From: Mycolicibacterium iranicum
Lineage (GTDB): Bacteria; Actinomycetota; Actinomycetes; Mycobacteriales; Mycobacteriaceae
Reading direction: 5' to 3'
Assembly (NCBI RefSeq): GCF_002101705.1
Contig: NZ_LQPC01000047.1
Location: forward strand, 124,001 to 188,000
Length of the DNA stretch: 64,000 nt
Below, one piece after another: positions 19,820-27,974 of the stretch; position 1 is the stretch's first letter; each line of letters opens with the position of its first letter. The notes beneath the pieces were generated by a model, which saw only the letters and a program-made list of their open reading frames with translations, had not been told where the DNA came from and did no database searches. The position numbers and the translations under genes are program-made.

Positions 19820-20854
19820 CTACTGCTGACCTTCGGGGGCGAACGACGAATCCCAATACTCGGCAGGCTCTTTGGCGCTTTCCAGCAGGCCCGCCTCGCT
19901 CAGGGTCGCGATGGTGGTCTTCCAGTCCTCTTCGGCGTTGGCACCGGGAACCTGGTTGGCGGTGGCAGGCGTCGACAGCAGCGGGATGGTCTGCTGCCAC
20001 TGCTGCAGCAGAACTTCGCGCGGAGGCATCTGCGGATCCTTGCCCACCATCGCGTCGACGGCGGCCTCCGGGTTGTCCACTGCTGCGGCGTACGCCTCGC
20101 TCGTGGCGTCGACCATCGACTGAACCAGTTCGGAGTTGTCGGCGATCGTCGAGGTGTTGACGATGAGCCCGTTGCTGTAGAAGTTCAGCCCGGCATCCGA
20201 GTAGCGCAGATAGCGCACCTCGCGTCCGCTCTTGTTGGCGATGGTCGGCCCCTGGTCGTGGGCGAAACCGATCAGCCCGTCGACACGGCCGGACAGCATC
20301 GCGGCCATCTTGCCCGCGGCGTCGAGGCTCTGCTGGGTGACCTGGTCCTCGGGGACGCCCACCTTGTTCAGGTAGATCGGGAACGTCGTGGTGGGGGCGT
20401 CGCCGGCGGACACCGCGATGGTGCGGCCCACCAAGTCCTGGGGGTTCTCGATGCCGGAGTCGGCGAACACCTGCACCGCCGACGGCGTGGTCTGCAGGAA
20501 CACGCCGGCACTCTTGACCTTCACGCCTTTGTCGATGTTGCTCAGTACGGCGGGGGTGTCGGCCCAGCCGAAGTCGGCCTGCTCCGAGCCGACCGCCTGG
20601 ACAGTCTTGGTCGAGCCCTGGCCCGCGTCGACCGTGAGGTCGATACCGTGTTTGGCGAAGATCCCCTCTTGTACGCCGTAGTAGAACGGCGCGTGCTCGC
20701 CGTAGGGATACCAGTTGAGCATCAGCGTCGCGGGAGCAGTGGATCCTTCTGCGGCCGAGTTGTTTTCGGTGCTGCTACCGCCGCAGGCGGACAGCGTGAG
20801 CATGGCGGCGGCAGCAGCTGCGACAGCGGCGGCCCGGCGTCGGGTGAACATCAT
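19820..20854 (-). CDS. ABC transporter substrate-binding lipoprotein (NMT1/THI5-like)
   Basis: The 344-residue protein has a basic N-terminus (MFTRRR), a hydrophobic run and lipobox LTLSAC, so it should be a membrane-anchored lipoprotein. The mature part opens MLNWYPYGEHAPFYYGVQEG and has GRTIAVSAGDAPTTTFP, the NMT1/THI5 type-2 periplasmic fold that binds pyrimidines, sulfonates and similar compounds. Start ATG 20854 has aggaga upstream. Here the neighbours are sugar-type catabolic genes, so the ligand may be unusual for the family. Confidence 0.9.
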   Translation of the reverse strand: MMFTRRRAAAVAAAAAAMLTLSACGGSSTENNSAAEGSTAPATLMLNWYPYGEHAPFYYGVQEGIFAKHGIDLTVDAGQGSTKTVQAVGSEQADFGWADTPAVLSNIDKGVKVKSAGVFLQTTPSAVQVFADSGIENPQDLVGRTIAVSAGDAPTTTFPIYLNKVGVPEDQVTQQSLDAAGKMAAMLSGRVDGLIGFAHDQGPTIANKSGREVRYLRYSDAGLNFYSNGLIVNTSTIADNSELVQSMVDATSEAYAAAVDNPEAAVDAMVGKDPQMPPREVLLQQWQQTIPLLSTPATANQVPGANAEEDWKTTIATLSEAGLLESAKEPAEYWDSSFAPEGQQ

Positions 20855-20879
20855 TGTCTTTCTCCTAAGGAAGTCGGGA

Positions 20880-21761
20880 TCAGGCGGCGGTGCTGGCGGA
20901 ACTGGTGGTGCGGCGCGAGGAGTGCCACGGGATGAGCAGCTTCTCGGCGATCTCGATGATCGCGAAGAGCACGATGCCGAGAAGCGACATGATGATGAGG
21001 GCGGCGAAGAGCATTGCGGTGTCGACGTTTCCGTTCGCCTGAAGGATGACGTAACCGAGACCTTCGTTGGCGCCGACGAATTCACCGACCACCGCGCCTG
21101 TGACCGCGAGAGTGGCAGCGACCTTCAAGCCCGACATCAACTGGGGCAGCGATGCGGGGAAGCGGATCTTCATGAAGGTCTTGACCCTGCTCGCACCCAT
21201 CGTCGAGGTCAGCTCAAGGATCTCCGGATCGACAGAGCGCAGGCCGGCCAGGCCCGAGATGACGATGGGGAAGAAGGCCATGAGCACTGCCACGAGGATT
21301 TTCGGCGAGGGTCCGAAGCCCAGCCACACGACAAACAGCGGCGCGATCGCGATCTTCGGGATGACCTGTGCGAACAGGATCAGCGGGTACACGGTCTTCT
21401 CGAGGTTGACCGAGTACATCATGACCACCGCGACCAAGACGCCGAAGACGGCGGCAATAATGAAGCCCAGCACCGTTTCCCACGTGGTCACCCAGGTGTG
21501 CTGCATGAGGTAGGCGGCGTTCTCCTGGGTGGTCTGCCAGGTGTCAGCAGGCGAGGGCAGGATGTACGGCGCGACGAGGTCGGCCTCGGTGACAGCCCAC
21601 CAGGCGGCGGTCAGTACGACGACGAGCGCGATGGGCCGCCACAGGGCCGACGCGGTGCGCCGCGGCGAGAACGACGGACGCCAGGTGCGTCTCGTGCCGG
21701 ACGAGGCCGGGGGTGGCGCCGGCGAGGAGGGGCGCAAGCCGGCCGATGCGGTTACCGCCAT
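20880..21761 (-). CDS. ABC transporter permease, NitT/TauT type
   Basis: The 293-residue permease has a proline-rich cytosolic N-terminus of about 40 residues, then six hydrophobic segments. The EAA loop (SMGASRVKTFMKIRFPASLPQL, split around residue 195) and GAVVGEFVGANEGLGYVI are typical of BPD_transp_1 permeases of nitrate/taurine systems. It is first in the importer operon. The palindrome 46 bases upstream of its ATG is shared with the LacI/dehydrogenase intergenic region. Confidence 0.92.
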   Translation of the reverse strand: MAVTASAGLRPSSPAPPPASSGTRRTWRPSFSPRRTASALWRPIALVVVLTAAWWAVTEADLVAPYILPSPADTWQTTQENAAYLMQHTWVTTWETVLGFIIAAVFGVLVAVVMMYSVNLEKTVYPLILFAQVIPKIAIAPLFVVWLGFGPSPKILVAVLMAFFPIVISGLAGLRSVDPEILELTSTMGASRVKTFMKIRFPASLPQLMSGLKVAATLAVTGAVVGEFVGANEGLGYVILQANGNVDTAMLFAALIIMSLLGIVLFAIIEIAEKLLIPWHSSRRTTSSASTAA

Positions 21762-21806
21762 GAAATGTCCTAAATAGTCGCGGTGGCTCGGGTGATCACC
21801 CGAATG

Positions 21807-21820
21807 GGAATGCGCTTTCC
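21807..21820. promoter_or_regulatory. Putative LacI-family operator at the importer operon
   Basis: The 14-base near-palindrome GGAATGCGCTTTCC is the exact reverse complement of 23021-23034. It lies upstream of the permease gene and just past the end of the LacI gene. The central GCGC and length suit a LacI/GalR operator. Flanking bases extend the symmetry on one side (cgaa). Confidence 0.75.
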
Positions 21821-21895
21821 GAAGCGAGACCGACCCTAACGTGACCCAGCGCACACTGTCAACGACCCCACCGGTCTGCGTGCGGTCTGCGCAGT

Positions 21896-22921
21896 TCAGC
21901 CCAGGTGAGTGCTGTCCCGCAGAATGACCGTGCCCGGCACCCGCTCACGCAGATCATCAGCGTCGAGGCGCAGCGCGAGGTCGACGGCGCGGGCCCCGAT
22001 CTCTTCCAGCGGGAGCGCGACGGTCGACAGGCTGGGCGTGTGATCGCGCAGCGTGGGGATGTCGTCGAAACCGGCGATGCAGACATCCCGGGGCACACTC
22101 AGGCCCATCTCGCGCCACGCGGCGATCGCGCCGATGGCCATGACGTCGGTCACGGCGAAGACGCAGGGCGGCTTCCTTCCGGACTCCGGCGTGAGCTGCA
22201 AGGCCGCGGCCAGTCGCTGCGCCGCTGAGTAGCCGCCGTCGCGGGTGAAGTTCCCGGAGACCTCGACCAGCGGGGTGAGGCCGCACCGTCCGAGCGCCTC
22301 GACGAATCCGTTACGGCGGTCCACAGACGTGCGAATGCTGGCGGGGCCGCCGATCACGGCAAAGTCGGTGTGGCCCGCGGCAACCAGGGCATCCGCCAAT
22401 TCTCCTGAGGCGAAACGGTTTTCGGGTTCGACAGCACTGCCAAAGGCCAGCGGCTGGCCGATCACGACCACCCGGCCGCCGTTGACGCGGTAACGCCCGA
22501 ACTCGCCCTCGAGCTCGCGGTCGAGGTTTCCGCTCTGGCGCGAACCGGCCAGCACGATCGCATCCGCACGGTGGGAGATGAAGGTGCTGACCGAGTCCCG
22601 TTCGATGTCGAAGTCACGGTCCGTGCTCGCGAGAAGCACCTGTTTGCGTGCCGTTCTCGCGGCGAGCTGGACGCCGCGCACGATCGAGGAGAAGTACGGG
22701 TCGGCGATGTCGTGCACGATCAGCCCCAGCAGGCCGGTGGACGCCCGGGCAAGGGCTTGAGCCTGAGCGTTCGGCACGTAGCCGAGTTCGCGCGCGGCGG
22801 CGCGGACGCGGTCGGCGACACCTTCTCCGGGAATCCGGGTCGAACCGTTGAGCACTCGTGAGGCGGTAGCCTGCGACACGCCAGCGCGCGCCGCGACATC
22901 CTGAAGGGTTACCGCTGGCAT
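21896..22921 (-). CDS. LacI/GalR family transcriptional regulator
   Basis: The 341-residue repressor has an N-terminal LacI helix-turn-helix (TLQDVAARAGVSQATASRVL, residues 5-24), a hinge with ARELGYVPNAQAQALA, and a periplasmic-binding-protein-like effector domain (LIVHDIADPYFSSIVRG, CIAGFDDIPTL). ATG 22921 has aggag 9 bases upstream. The gene lies between an importer operon and a divergent catabolic operon, both with the same palindrome, so it probably represses both and is relieved by a pathway sugar or intermediate. Confidence 0.92.
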   Translation of the reverse strand: MPAVTLQDVAARAGVSQATASRVLNGSTRIPGEGVADRVRAAARELGYVPNAQAQALARASTGLLGLIVHDIADPYFSSIVRGVQLAARTARKQVLLASTDRDFDIERDSVSTFISHRADAIVLAGSRQSGNLDRELEGEFGRYRVNGGRVVVIGQPLAFGSAVEPENRFASGELADALVAAGHTDFAVIGGPASIRTSVDRRNGFVEALGRCGLTPLVEVSGNFTRDGGYSAAQRLAAALQLTPESGRKPPCVFAVTDVMAIGAIAAWREMGLSVPRDVCIAGFDDIPTLRDHTPSLSTVALPLEEIGARAVDLALRLDADDLRERVPGTVILRDSTHLG

Positions 22922-23020
22922 CTGCGCTGCTCCTGCTCTTTCCAAGGTCGTTCCCCGCCGCGGGGCAGGACGCCGTCGACAGGCTTCGGGGTTGACCGCC
23001 ACGCCGTGACAGCTTACCGT

Positions 23021-23034
23021 GGAAAGCGCATTCC
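23021..23034. promoter_or_regulatory. Putative LacI-family operator in the lacI-type/dehydrogenase intergenic region
   Basis: GGAAAGCGCATTCC, followed by gaag, is the reverse complement of the importer site at 21807-21820. It sits about 100 bases upstream of the LacI gene start and 119 bases upstream of the dehydrogenase start, so it could control both directions. Confidence 0.75.
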
Positions 23035-23051
23035 GAAGTGCTGACACCGCG

Positions 23052-23069
23052 CATCTCGTCGCCGAGATG
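23052..23069. promoter_or_regulatory. Second inverted repeat (CATCTCG-N4-CGAGATG) upstream of the catabolic operon
   Basis: Perfect 7-bp arms with a 4-base spacer lie 18 bases after the LacI-type palindrome and 84 bases before the dehydrogenase start. It could be a second operator or an mRNA leader hairpin. It is not present at the importer operon. Confidence 0.4.
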
Positions 23070-23152
23070 TCGGCGGTTCAGGTCAACCCGACAGCACTCG
23101 CCGCGCCCGGACACGTGAAGCCGGCCCGGCTCCCAGACAAGGACATTTTCCG

Positions 23153-24325
23153 ATGACTTCATCGACCTCATCGAACGGGTCGCGCAGGACCCTGCGCATC
23201 GCCATGAACGGTGTCACCGGCCGGATGGGCTATCGCCAGCATCTGCTGCGGTCCATCCTGCCGCTGCGCGACAGCGGCCTGATCCTCGACGACGGCACCC
23301 GGGTTGTCGTCGAACCAATCCTGGTCGGGCGCAACGCCGAGAAGATCTCCGAACTCGCCGCTGCGCACGGGGTCACCGAATGGACCACCGACGTTGCGTC
23401 GGTGATCGCCGATCCGACCGTCGACGTGTACTTCGACGCGCAGGTCACCTCGCGCCGGGTCGAGGCACTGTCGTCGGCGATCAAGGCGGGCAAGCACGTC
23501 TACACCGAGAAGCCGACGGCCGAAACGCTCACCGAGGCAGTCGAACTGGCGCGCATGGCGGAGAACGCGGGCGTGGTGGCCGGGGTGGTGCACGACAAGC
23601 TCTACCTTCCCGGCCTGGTGAAGCTGCGGCGACTGGTCGACGAGGGCTTCTTCGGCCGCATCCTGTCCATGCGCGGCGAGTTCGGGTACTGGGTCTTCGA
23701 AGGCGATGGTCAGCCGGCGCAACGCCCCAGCTGGAATTACCGTTCCGAGGACGGCGGCGGGATCACCGTCGACATGTTCTGCCACTGGAACTACGTGATG
23801 GAAGGCCTGCTGGGGTCGGTGCAGGCGGTGACCGCACGCACCGTCACCCACATCCCGACCCGGTGGGACGAGAACGGCCGGTCTTATCAGGCCACCGCCG
23901 ACGACGCCGCCTACGGCATCTTCGAGATCGACGGCGGCATCGTCGCGCAGATCAACTCGTCCTGGGCGGTGCGCGTCTACCGCGACGAGCTCGTCGAATT
24001 TCAGATCGACGGCACCCACGGATCCGCCGTCGCGGGGTTGCGGCGCTGCGTCGCACAGCAGAGGGCGCACACCCCGAAGCCGGTGTGGAATCCCGACCTC
24101 CCGGTCACCGAGAAGTTCCGCGAACAGTGGCTCGAGGTACCTGCCAACGCCGACCTCGACAACGGGTTCAAGCTGCAATGGGAGGAGTTCCTGCGGGACG
24201 TGGTGGCCGAGCGCCCCCATCGCTTCGGCCTGCTGTCAGCCGCCCGCGGTGTGCAACTGGCCGAACTCGGACTCAAGAGCTCGGCCGAAGGCCGCCGGCT
24301 CGAGGTTCCGGAGATCGTGCTGTGA
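23153..24325 (+). CDS. Gfo/Idh/MocA family NAD(P)-dependent oxidoreductase
   Basis: The 390-residue dehydrogenase has an N-terminal Rossmann domain (AMNGVTGRMGYRQH near residue 20) and the family motif TEKPTAETL near residue 120, whose lysine is usually catalytic. A C-terminal alpha/beta substrate domain includes DMFCHWNYVMEGLLG. Such enzymes oxidise sugars, cyclitols or glycosides. It is the first gene of the LacI-flanked operon and overlaps the next gene by 4 bases (GTGA). The exact substrate is unknown. Confidence 0.9.
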   Translation: MTSSTSSNGSRRTLRIAMNGVTGRMGYRQHLLRSILPLRDSGLILDDGTRVVVEPILVGRNAEKISELAAAHGVTEWTTDVASVIADPTVDVYFDAQVTSRRVEALSSAIKAGKHVYTEKPTAETLTEAVELARMAENAGVVAGVVHDKLYLPGLVKLRRLVDEGFFGRILSMRGEFGYWVFEGDGQPAQRPSWNYRSEDGGGITVDMFCHWNYVMEGLLGSVQAVTARTVTHIPTRWDENGRSYQATADDAAYGIFEIDGGIVAQINSSWAVRVYRDELVEFQIDGTHGSAVAGLRRCVAQQRAHTPKPVWNPDLPVTEKFREQWLEVPANADLDNGFKLQWEEFLRDVVAERPHRFGLLSAARGVQLAELGLKSSAEGRRLEVPEIVL

Positions 24326-25512
24326 CGGCGACGACGCAGACGTCGACCGCGTCGGTCCTGCTGCCGGTCGATGGGCAGCAGCTTCGCAGGCATCATCTCG
24401 GCGAACCCGGCCCGTGGCGCAGACCCCGGCAGCCCATCACTTCCCGCACCGCCTACGCCGCGGCGCACGTCGTCCCGAAAACGTTGGCGGACAACACCCC
24501 AGGGTCGCCCGCGGACCTGGACTGGGACACCACACTGGCGTACCGGCACGAACTGTGGTCCTACGGACTGGGCGTCGCCGACGCGATGGACACCGCGCAA
24601 CGCGGAATGGGAATGGACTGGAAGGCGACACGCGAGCTCATCGTCCGCTCCGGTCGCGAGGCCGCCGCGGTGGGAGGACTGCTCGCCTGCGGCGCAGGCA
24701 CCGACCAACTGACCGACGTGCCGGCAGGGGCGCGCGGTCTGGCGGCCATCACCGACGCCTACCGCGAGCAGATCGACGTCGTTCGCGGTGCAGGCGCACG
24801 CGTGATCCTGATGGGGTCGCGAGCGCTCGCGCAGACGGCGACCTCGCCCGGAGACTACCTCTCCGTCTACGGCACCCTGCTCGCCGAAGCCGACCGGCCC
24901 GTCATCCTGCACTGGCTGGGCGAGATGTTCGACCCCGCGCTGCGCGGGTACTGGGGCAGCACCGACGTCTACAGCGCCACAGCGACATTCGAGAGCCTGG
25001 TCCGCGAGTACGCTGACAAGGTCGACGGGGTGAAGGTTTCGCTGCTCGATGCCGCACACGAGGTGGCGCTGCGCCGCGCGCTCCCCGAGGGGGTGCGTCT
25101 CTACACCGGGGACGACTTCAACTATCCGGAACTGATCCTCGGCGACGGCCACCGTCATTCGGACGCGCTGCTCGGCATCTTCGCAGCCATCTATCCCGCT
25201 GCGTCGACGGCGCTTCAGTGCCTCGACGCCGGAGACCGGGCCGACGCCCGTGCGATCCTGGAATCCACCCAGGCGCTCGGCCGGCACATCTTCGCCGCAC
25301 CGACCTACTACTACAAGACGGGCATCGCGTTCCTCGCCTGGCTCAACGGCCATCAGCCGGGATTCGCGATGGTGGGTGGGCTCGCCAGTGGGCGTTCGGT
25401 GAATCATCTCTGTGAGGTGTTCATGCTCGCCGACCGTGCCGGCCTGCTCGTCGACCCGGACCTCGCGGCGGACCGGATGCGCACCTTCCTCGCGCTGAAC
25501 GGGATCAGCTGA
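24322..25512 (+). CDS. DUF993 protein (dihydrodipicolinate-synthase-like TIM barrel)
   Basis: The 396-residue protein belongs to the DUF993 group, distantly related to class I lyases such as dihydrodipicolinate synthase. Recognisable parts are WSYGLGVADAMDTAQRGMG, CGAGTDQL, VILHWLGEMFDPALRGYWG, VKVSLLDAAHE (a lysine in the usual Schiff-base region) and YTGDDFNYPELI. A retro-aldol or dehydration step on an oxidised sugar is a reasonable inference, not shown. It is coupled to the flanking genes by stop/start overlaps on both sides. Confidence 0.82.
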   Translation: MTATTQTSTASVLLPVDGQQLRRHHLGEPGPWRRPRQPITSRTAYAAAHVVPKTLADNTPGSPADLDWDTTLAYRHELWSYGLGVADAMDTAQRGMGMDWKATRELIVRSGREAAAVGGLLACGAGTDQLTDVPAGARGLAAITDAYREQIDVVRGAGARVILMGSRALAQTATSPGDYLSVYGTLLAEADRPVILHWLGEMFDPALRGYWGSTDVYSATATFESLVREYADKVDGVKVSLLDAAHEVALRRALPEGVRLYTGDDFNYPELILGDGHRHSDALLGIFAAIYPAASTALQCLDAGDRADARAILESTQALGRHIFAAPTYYYKTGIAFLAWLNGHQPGFAMVGGLASGRSVNHLCEVFMLADRAGLLVDPDLAADRMRTFLALNGIS

Positions 25513-26333
25513 TGTACCAGCGGCTCTCGCTGAACACCATGACGACCAAGCGCTGGACGCTGCGCGAGGCGGTCGAGGCCACCGCGGCGGCGGGTCTACC
25601 CGCAATCGGACTGTGGCGTGACCGGGTTGCCGAGACCGGTGCGGAGCAAGCCGCGAAGATCGTGCTGGACAACGGGTTACGCGTATCCAGTTTGTGTCGC
25701 GGTGGCTTCCTCACCGGTCTCGACAACGCCGATGCGGCTCTCGACGACAACCGCAGGGCGATCGACGAGGCGGCGACACTGAGCACTCCCGAACTCGTCA
25801 TGGTGGTCGGCGGTATTCCCGACCGTGACCTCATCGGTGCACGGACTCGGCTGGCAGAACGCCTCGCCGAGCTGGTGCCCTATGCCGCCGAGCGTGACGT
25901 TCGCCTCGCACTGGAGCCGCTGCATCCGGTGTTCTGCGCCGACAGGGCGGTGATCAGCACTCTGGCGCAGGCCCTCGAGCTGGCCGCGCCGCACCCGGCG
26001 CGCACCGTCGGCGTCGTCGTGGACACCTACCACGTGTGGTGGGATCCCGCCCTTGCCGATTCGGTGGCGCGCGCCGGCGCGCAGGGCCGGATCAGCAGTT
26101 ACCAGATCTGCGACTGGCTGGTGCCGATGGCTGCCGATCCGCTGGTGTCGCGCGGCATGATGGGCGACGGCGTGATCGACTTCGCCTCGATCACCGCCCT
26201 GGTGCGCGACGCAGGCTACGACGGCGACATCGAGGTCGAGATCTTCAACGAAACCGTCTGGGCCACAGACGGGGTGGAGATCTTGGAGGCGATGAAAGAG
26301 CGGTATCGCGAGCTGGTCCTGCCAGTGCTCTAG
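25512..26333 (+). CDS. Sugar phosphate isomerase/epimerase family protein (AP-endonuclease-2 fold)
   Basis: The 273-residue TIM-barrel protein carries the xylose-isomerase-like metal site: Glu in LALEPLHP, Asp-His in VVVDTYHVWW, and Glu in IEVEIFNE. Such proteins isomerise, epimerise or dehydrate keto sugars and inosose. ATG 25512 shares one base with the previous stop. It completes the three-gene catabolic operon. Its stop codon overlaps that of the convergent enoyl-CoA hydratase gene. Confidence 0.87.
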   Translation: MYQRLSLNTMTTKRWTLREAVEATAAAGLPAIGLWRDRVAETGAEQAAKIVLDNGLRVSSLCRGGFLTGLDNADAALDDNRRAIDEAATLSTPELVMVVGGIPDRDLIGARTRLAERLAELVPYAAERDVRLALEPLHPVFCADRAVISTLAQALELAAPHPARTVGVVVDTYHVWWDPALADSVARAGAQGRISSYQICDWLVPMAADPLVSRGMMGDGVIDFASITALVRDAGYDGDIEVEIFNETVWATDGVEILEAMKERYRELVLPVL

Positions 26334-27094
26334 CGCACCTGCGACCGGCCCCTCTCGATCACGCCGCTGCGGCTGGCGGCAATGTCGTCGCCGGTCGCGC
26401 TCTTCATCCATTCGCGAGCGGCGGCCGCCTCTTGCCACAGCGCGCCGCTGTTCTGGCCGTCGTCGATGGCGTGGTAGGAGGCGAGCAGCGCACGCACCGC
26501 CTTCTGGTTGTTGCCGACGATCGACGTCGCGACCTGACGAGCGGTCTCGAGGAGCTCGCCATGCGGAACCACCTGGGTGACAAGCCCGCAGCGCAGCGCC
26601 TCCTGCGCAGAGAGATAGTCGCCGGTCATGCTCATCCGGCGGGCCATCCCTACGCCGACCTTCTGCGGCAGCCGCACCGACAGGCCCCACGTCGGCAGCA
26701 GCCCGACCCGGGCATGGGTGTCGGCGAAGCGGGCCTGCTCGGAGGCGATCAGGATGTCGCAGTACAACGCGATCTCCAGACCGCCGGTGACCGCGGCTCC
26801 GTTGATGGCCCCGATCACGGGTTTGGTCATCGGCGGCCACTTCGGCGAGATATCGGGCAGATCCGTGGAATCGCCGAGTTCCCTGAGGTCGAGGCCCGCG
26901 CAGAACACGGGGTCGGCGCCGGTGAGGATGACGACGTCGACGTCGTCGGCGGCCTGCGCGTCCCGCAACGCCGCGAACAGGCTCGCGCGTAGCGCAGAGG
27001 ACAGCGCGTTGCGCGAACCGGGCCGGTTCAGCGTCAATGTGCGGATGCGGTCGCGGGTGTCGATCAGCAGAACGTCTTCGGTGGGGGTGCTCAT
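26330..27094 (-). CDS. Enoyl-CoA hydratase/isomerase family protein
   Basis: The 254-residue crotonase-fold protein has oxyanion-hole segments NALSSALRASLF and FCAGLDLRELGD and the helix PVIGAINGAAVTGGLEIALYCD. The glutamate following GGLE fits one catalytic position; the second usual glutamate appears replaced near THARVGLLPTWG, so activity could be hydratase or isomerase. It is transcribed toward the catabolic operon, and the two stop codons share bases. No partner fatty-acid genes are adjacent. Confidence 0.87.
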   Translation of the reverse strand: MSTPTEDVLLIDTRDRIRTLTLNRPGSRNALSSALRASLFAALRDAQAADDVDVVILTGADPVFCAGLDLRELGDSTDLPDISPKWPPMTKPVIGAINGAAVTGGLEIALYCDILIASEQARFADTHARVGLLPTWGLSVRLPQKVGVGMARRMSMTGDYLSAQEALRCGLVTQVVPHGELLETARQVATSIVGNNQKAVRALLASYHAIDDGQNSGALWQEAAAAREWMKSATGDDIAASRSGVIERGRSQVR

Positions 27095-27150
27095 CCGCTC
27101 ACCGTATCGACACGTGTCTGGAATATGGGCCGCGGCCTATCGTGGAGGTC

Positions 27151-27417
27151 ATGTGTCGAAACATCACGGAGTTGCGCGGGCTGGAGCCGGCTGCGACCGG
27201 CGAGGAAATCGAGGCAGCGGCCCGCCAGTACGTGCGCAAGGTCAGCGGGATCACCCGACCGTCCGGTGCCAATGTCGAAGCGTTCGAGCTCGCGGTCGCC
27301 GAGGTCACCCAGACCACGCAGCGGCTGCTGGCCGGACTGCAACCCCGCAAGCAACCCCCGAAAACCCTTCCGCCGCTGCGCCGTCCCGAAGTTCGCGCAC
27401 GACTCAACCTGAAGTGA
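27151..27417 (+). CDS. DUF2277 small conserved protein
   Basis: The 88-residue protein begins MCRNITELRGLEP, the DUF2277 signature, then ATGEEIEAAARQYVRKVSG and an arginine/proline-rich end. Function is unknown. Many members act as predicted small nucleic-acid-associated proteins, but nothing here proves it. ggaggt precedes the ATG. It overlaps the DUF1802-like gene by 4 bases (GTGA). Confidence 0.85.
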   Translation: MCRNITELRGLEPAATGEEIEAAARQYVRKVSGITRPSGANVEAFELAVAEVTQTTQRLLAGLQPRKQPPKTLPPLRRPEVRARLNLK

Positions 27418-27974
27418 CGCACCCCGCCCTCAAGGAGTGGAGTGCCGCGGTACACGCGCTGCTCGACGGCAGACAGACCGTGCTGTTGCGCAAGGGCGGC
27501 ATCCACGAGAAGCGCTTCGAGGTGGCTGCCGACGTCGCGCAGACGCGGTTCCTGCTGTTCCCGACCGTCGCGCACAGCCACGCCGAGCGGGTGCGACCCG
27601 AACACCGCGACCTGCTGAAGGCCGCCGCCACCGACAGCGCCGAGGACGCCGTCGTTCTGCGGGCCGGCGCGCGGGTGGTTGCTGCAATTGCAGTCGAACG
27701 CCCCGAAGGGCTGGAAGAGATTGCCCCACTGCATATCTGGACCGCCCAGTCGGTGAAGGAGGACCGGTTGGACTTCCGGCCGCGGCACCGGCTGACCGTG
27801 CTCGTCGTCTCGGCGGCCCCGCTGATCACCCCCGTAAGGCTGCAGCGCGTTCCCGCGTACCGCGGCTGCACGAGCTGGGTGTCGTTGCCCGTGAAATCGA
27901 TCTGGGGAGCGCCGGTGCATGACGAGACGGCGCTGGAGGCGATCGCGCAGCGGGTCAGGAATTCAGTCGCCTGA
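27414..27974 (+). CDS. DUF1802 family protein
   Basis: The 186-residue protein has the DUF1802 pattern: LKEWSAAVHALLDGRQTVLLRKGGI at the start, FLLFPTVAHSHAERV near residue 45, and PAYRGCTSWVSLP near residue 150. Function is unknown. It is translated from a GTG overlapping the DUF2277 stop. Its 3' end overlaps the convergent CocE-type gene by 12 bases. Confidence 0.83.
   Translation: MTHPALKEWSAAVHALLDGRQTVLLRKGGIHEKRFEVAADVAQTRFLLFPTVAHSHAERVRPEHRDLLKAAATDSAEDAVVLRAGARVVAAIAVERPEGLEEIAPLHIWTAQSVKEDRLDFRPRHRLTVLVVSAAPLITPVRLQRVPAYRGCTSWVSLPVKSIWGAPVHDETALEAIAQRVRNSVA

Noticed and set aside
23380..25512. 710-codon frame fusing out-of-frame dehydrogenase sequence to DUF993
   Set aside because: The first part is Arg-rich shadow of the dehydrogenase; the true DUF993 start is the GTG overlapping the previous stop.
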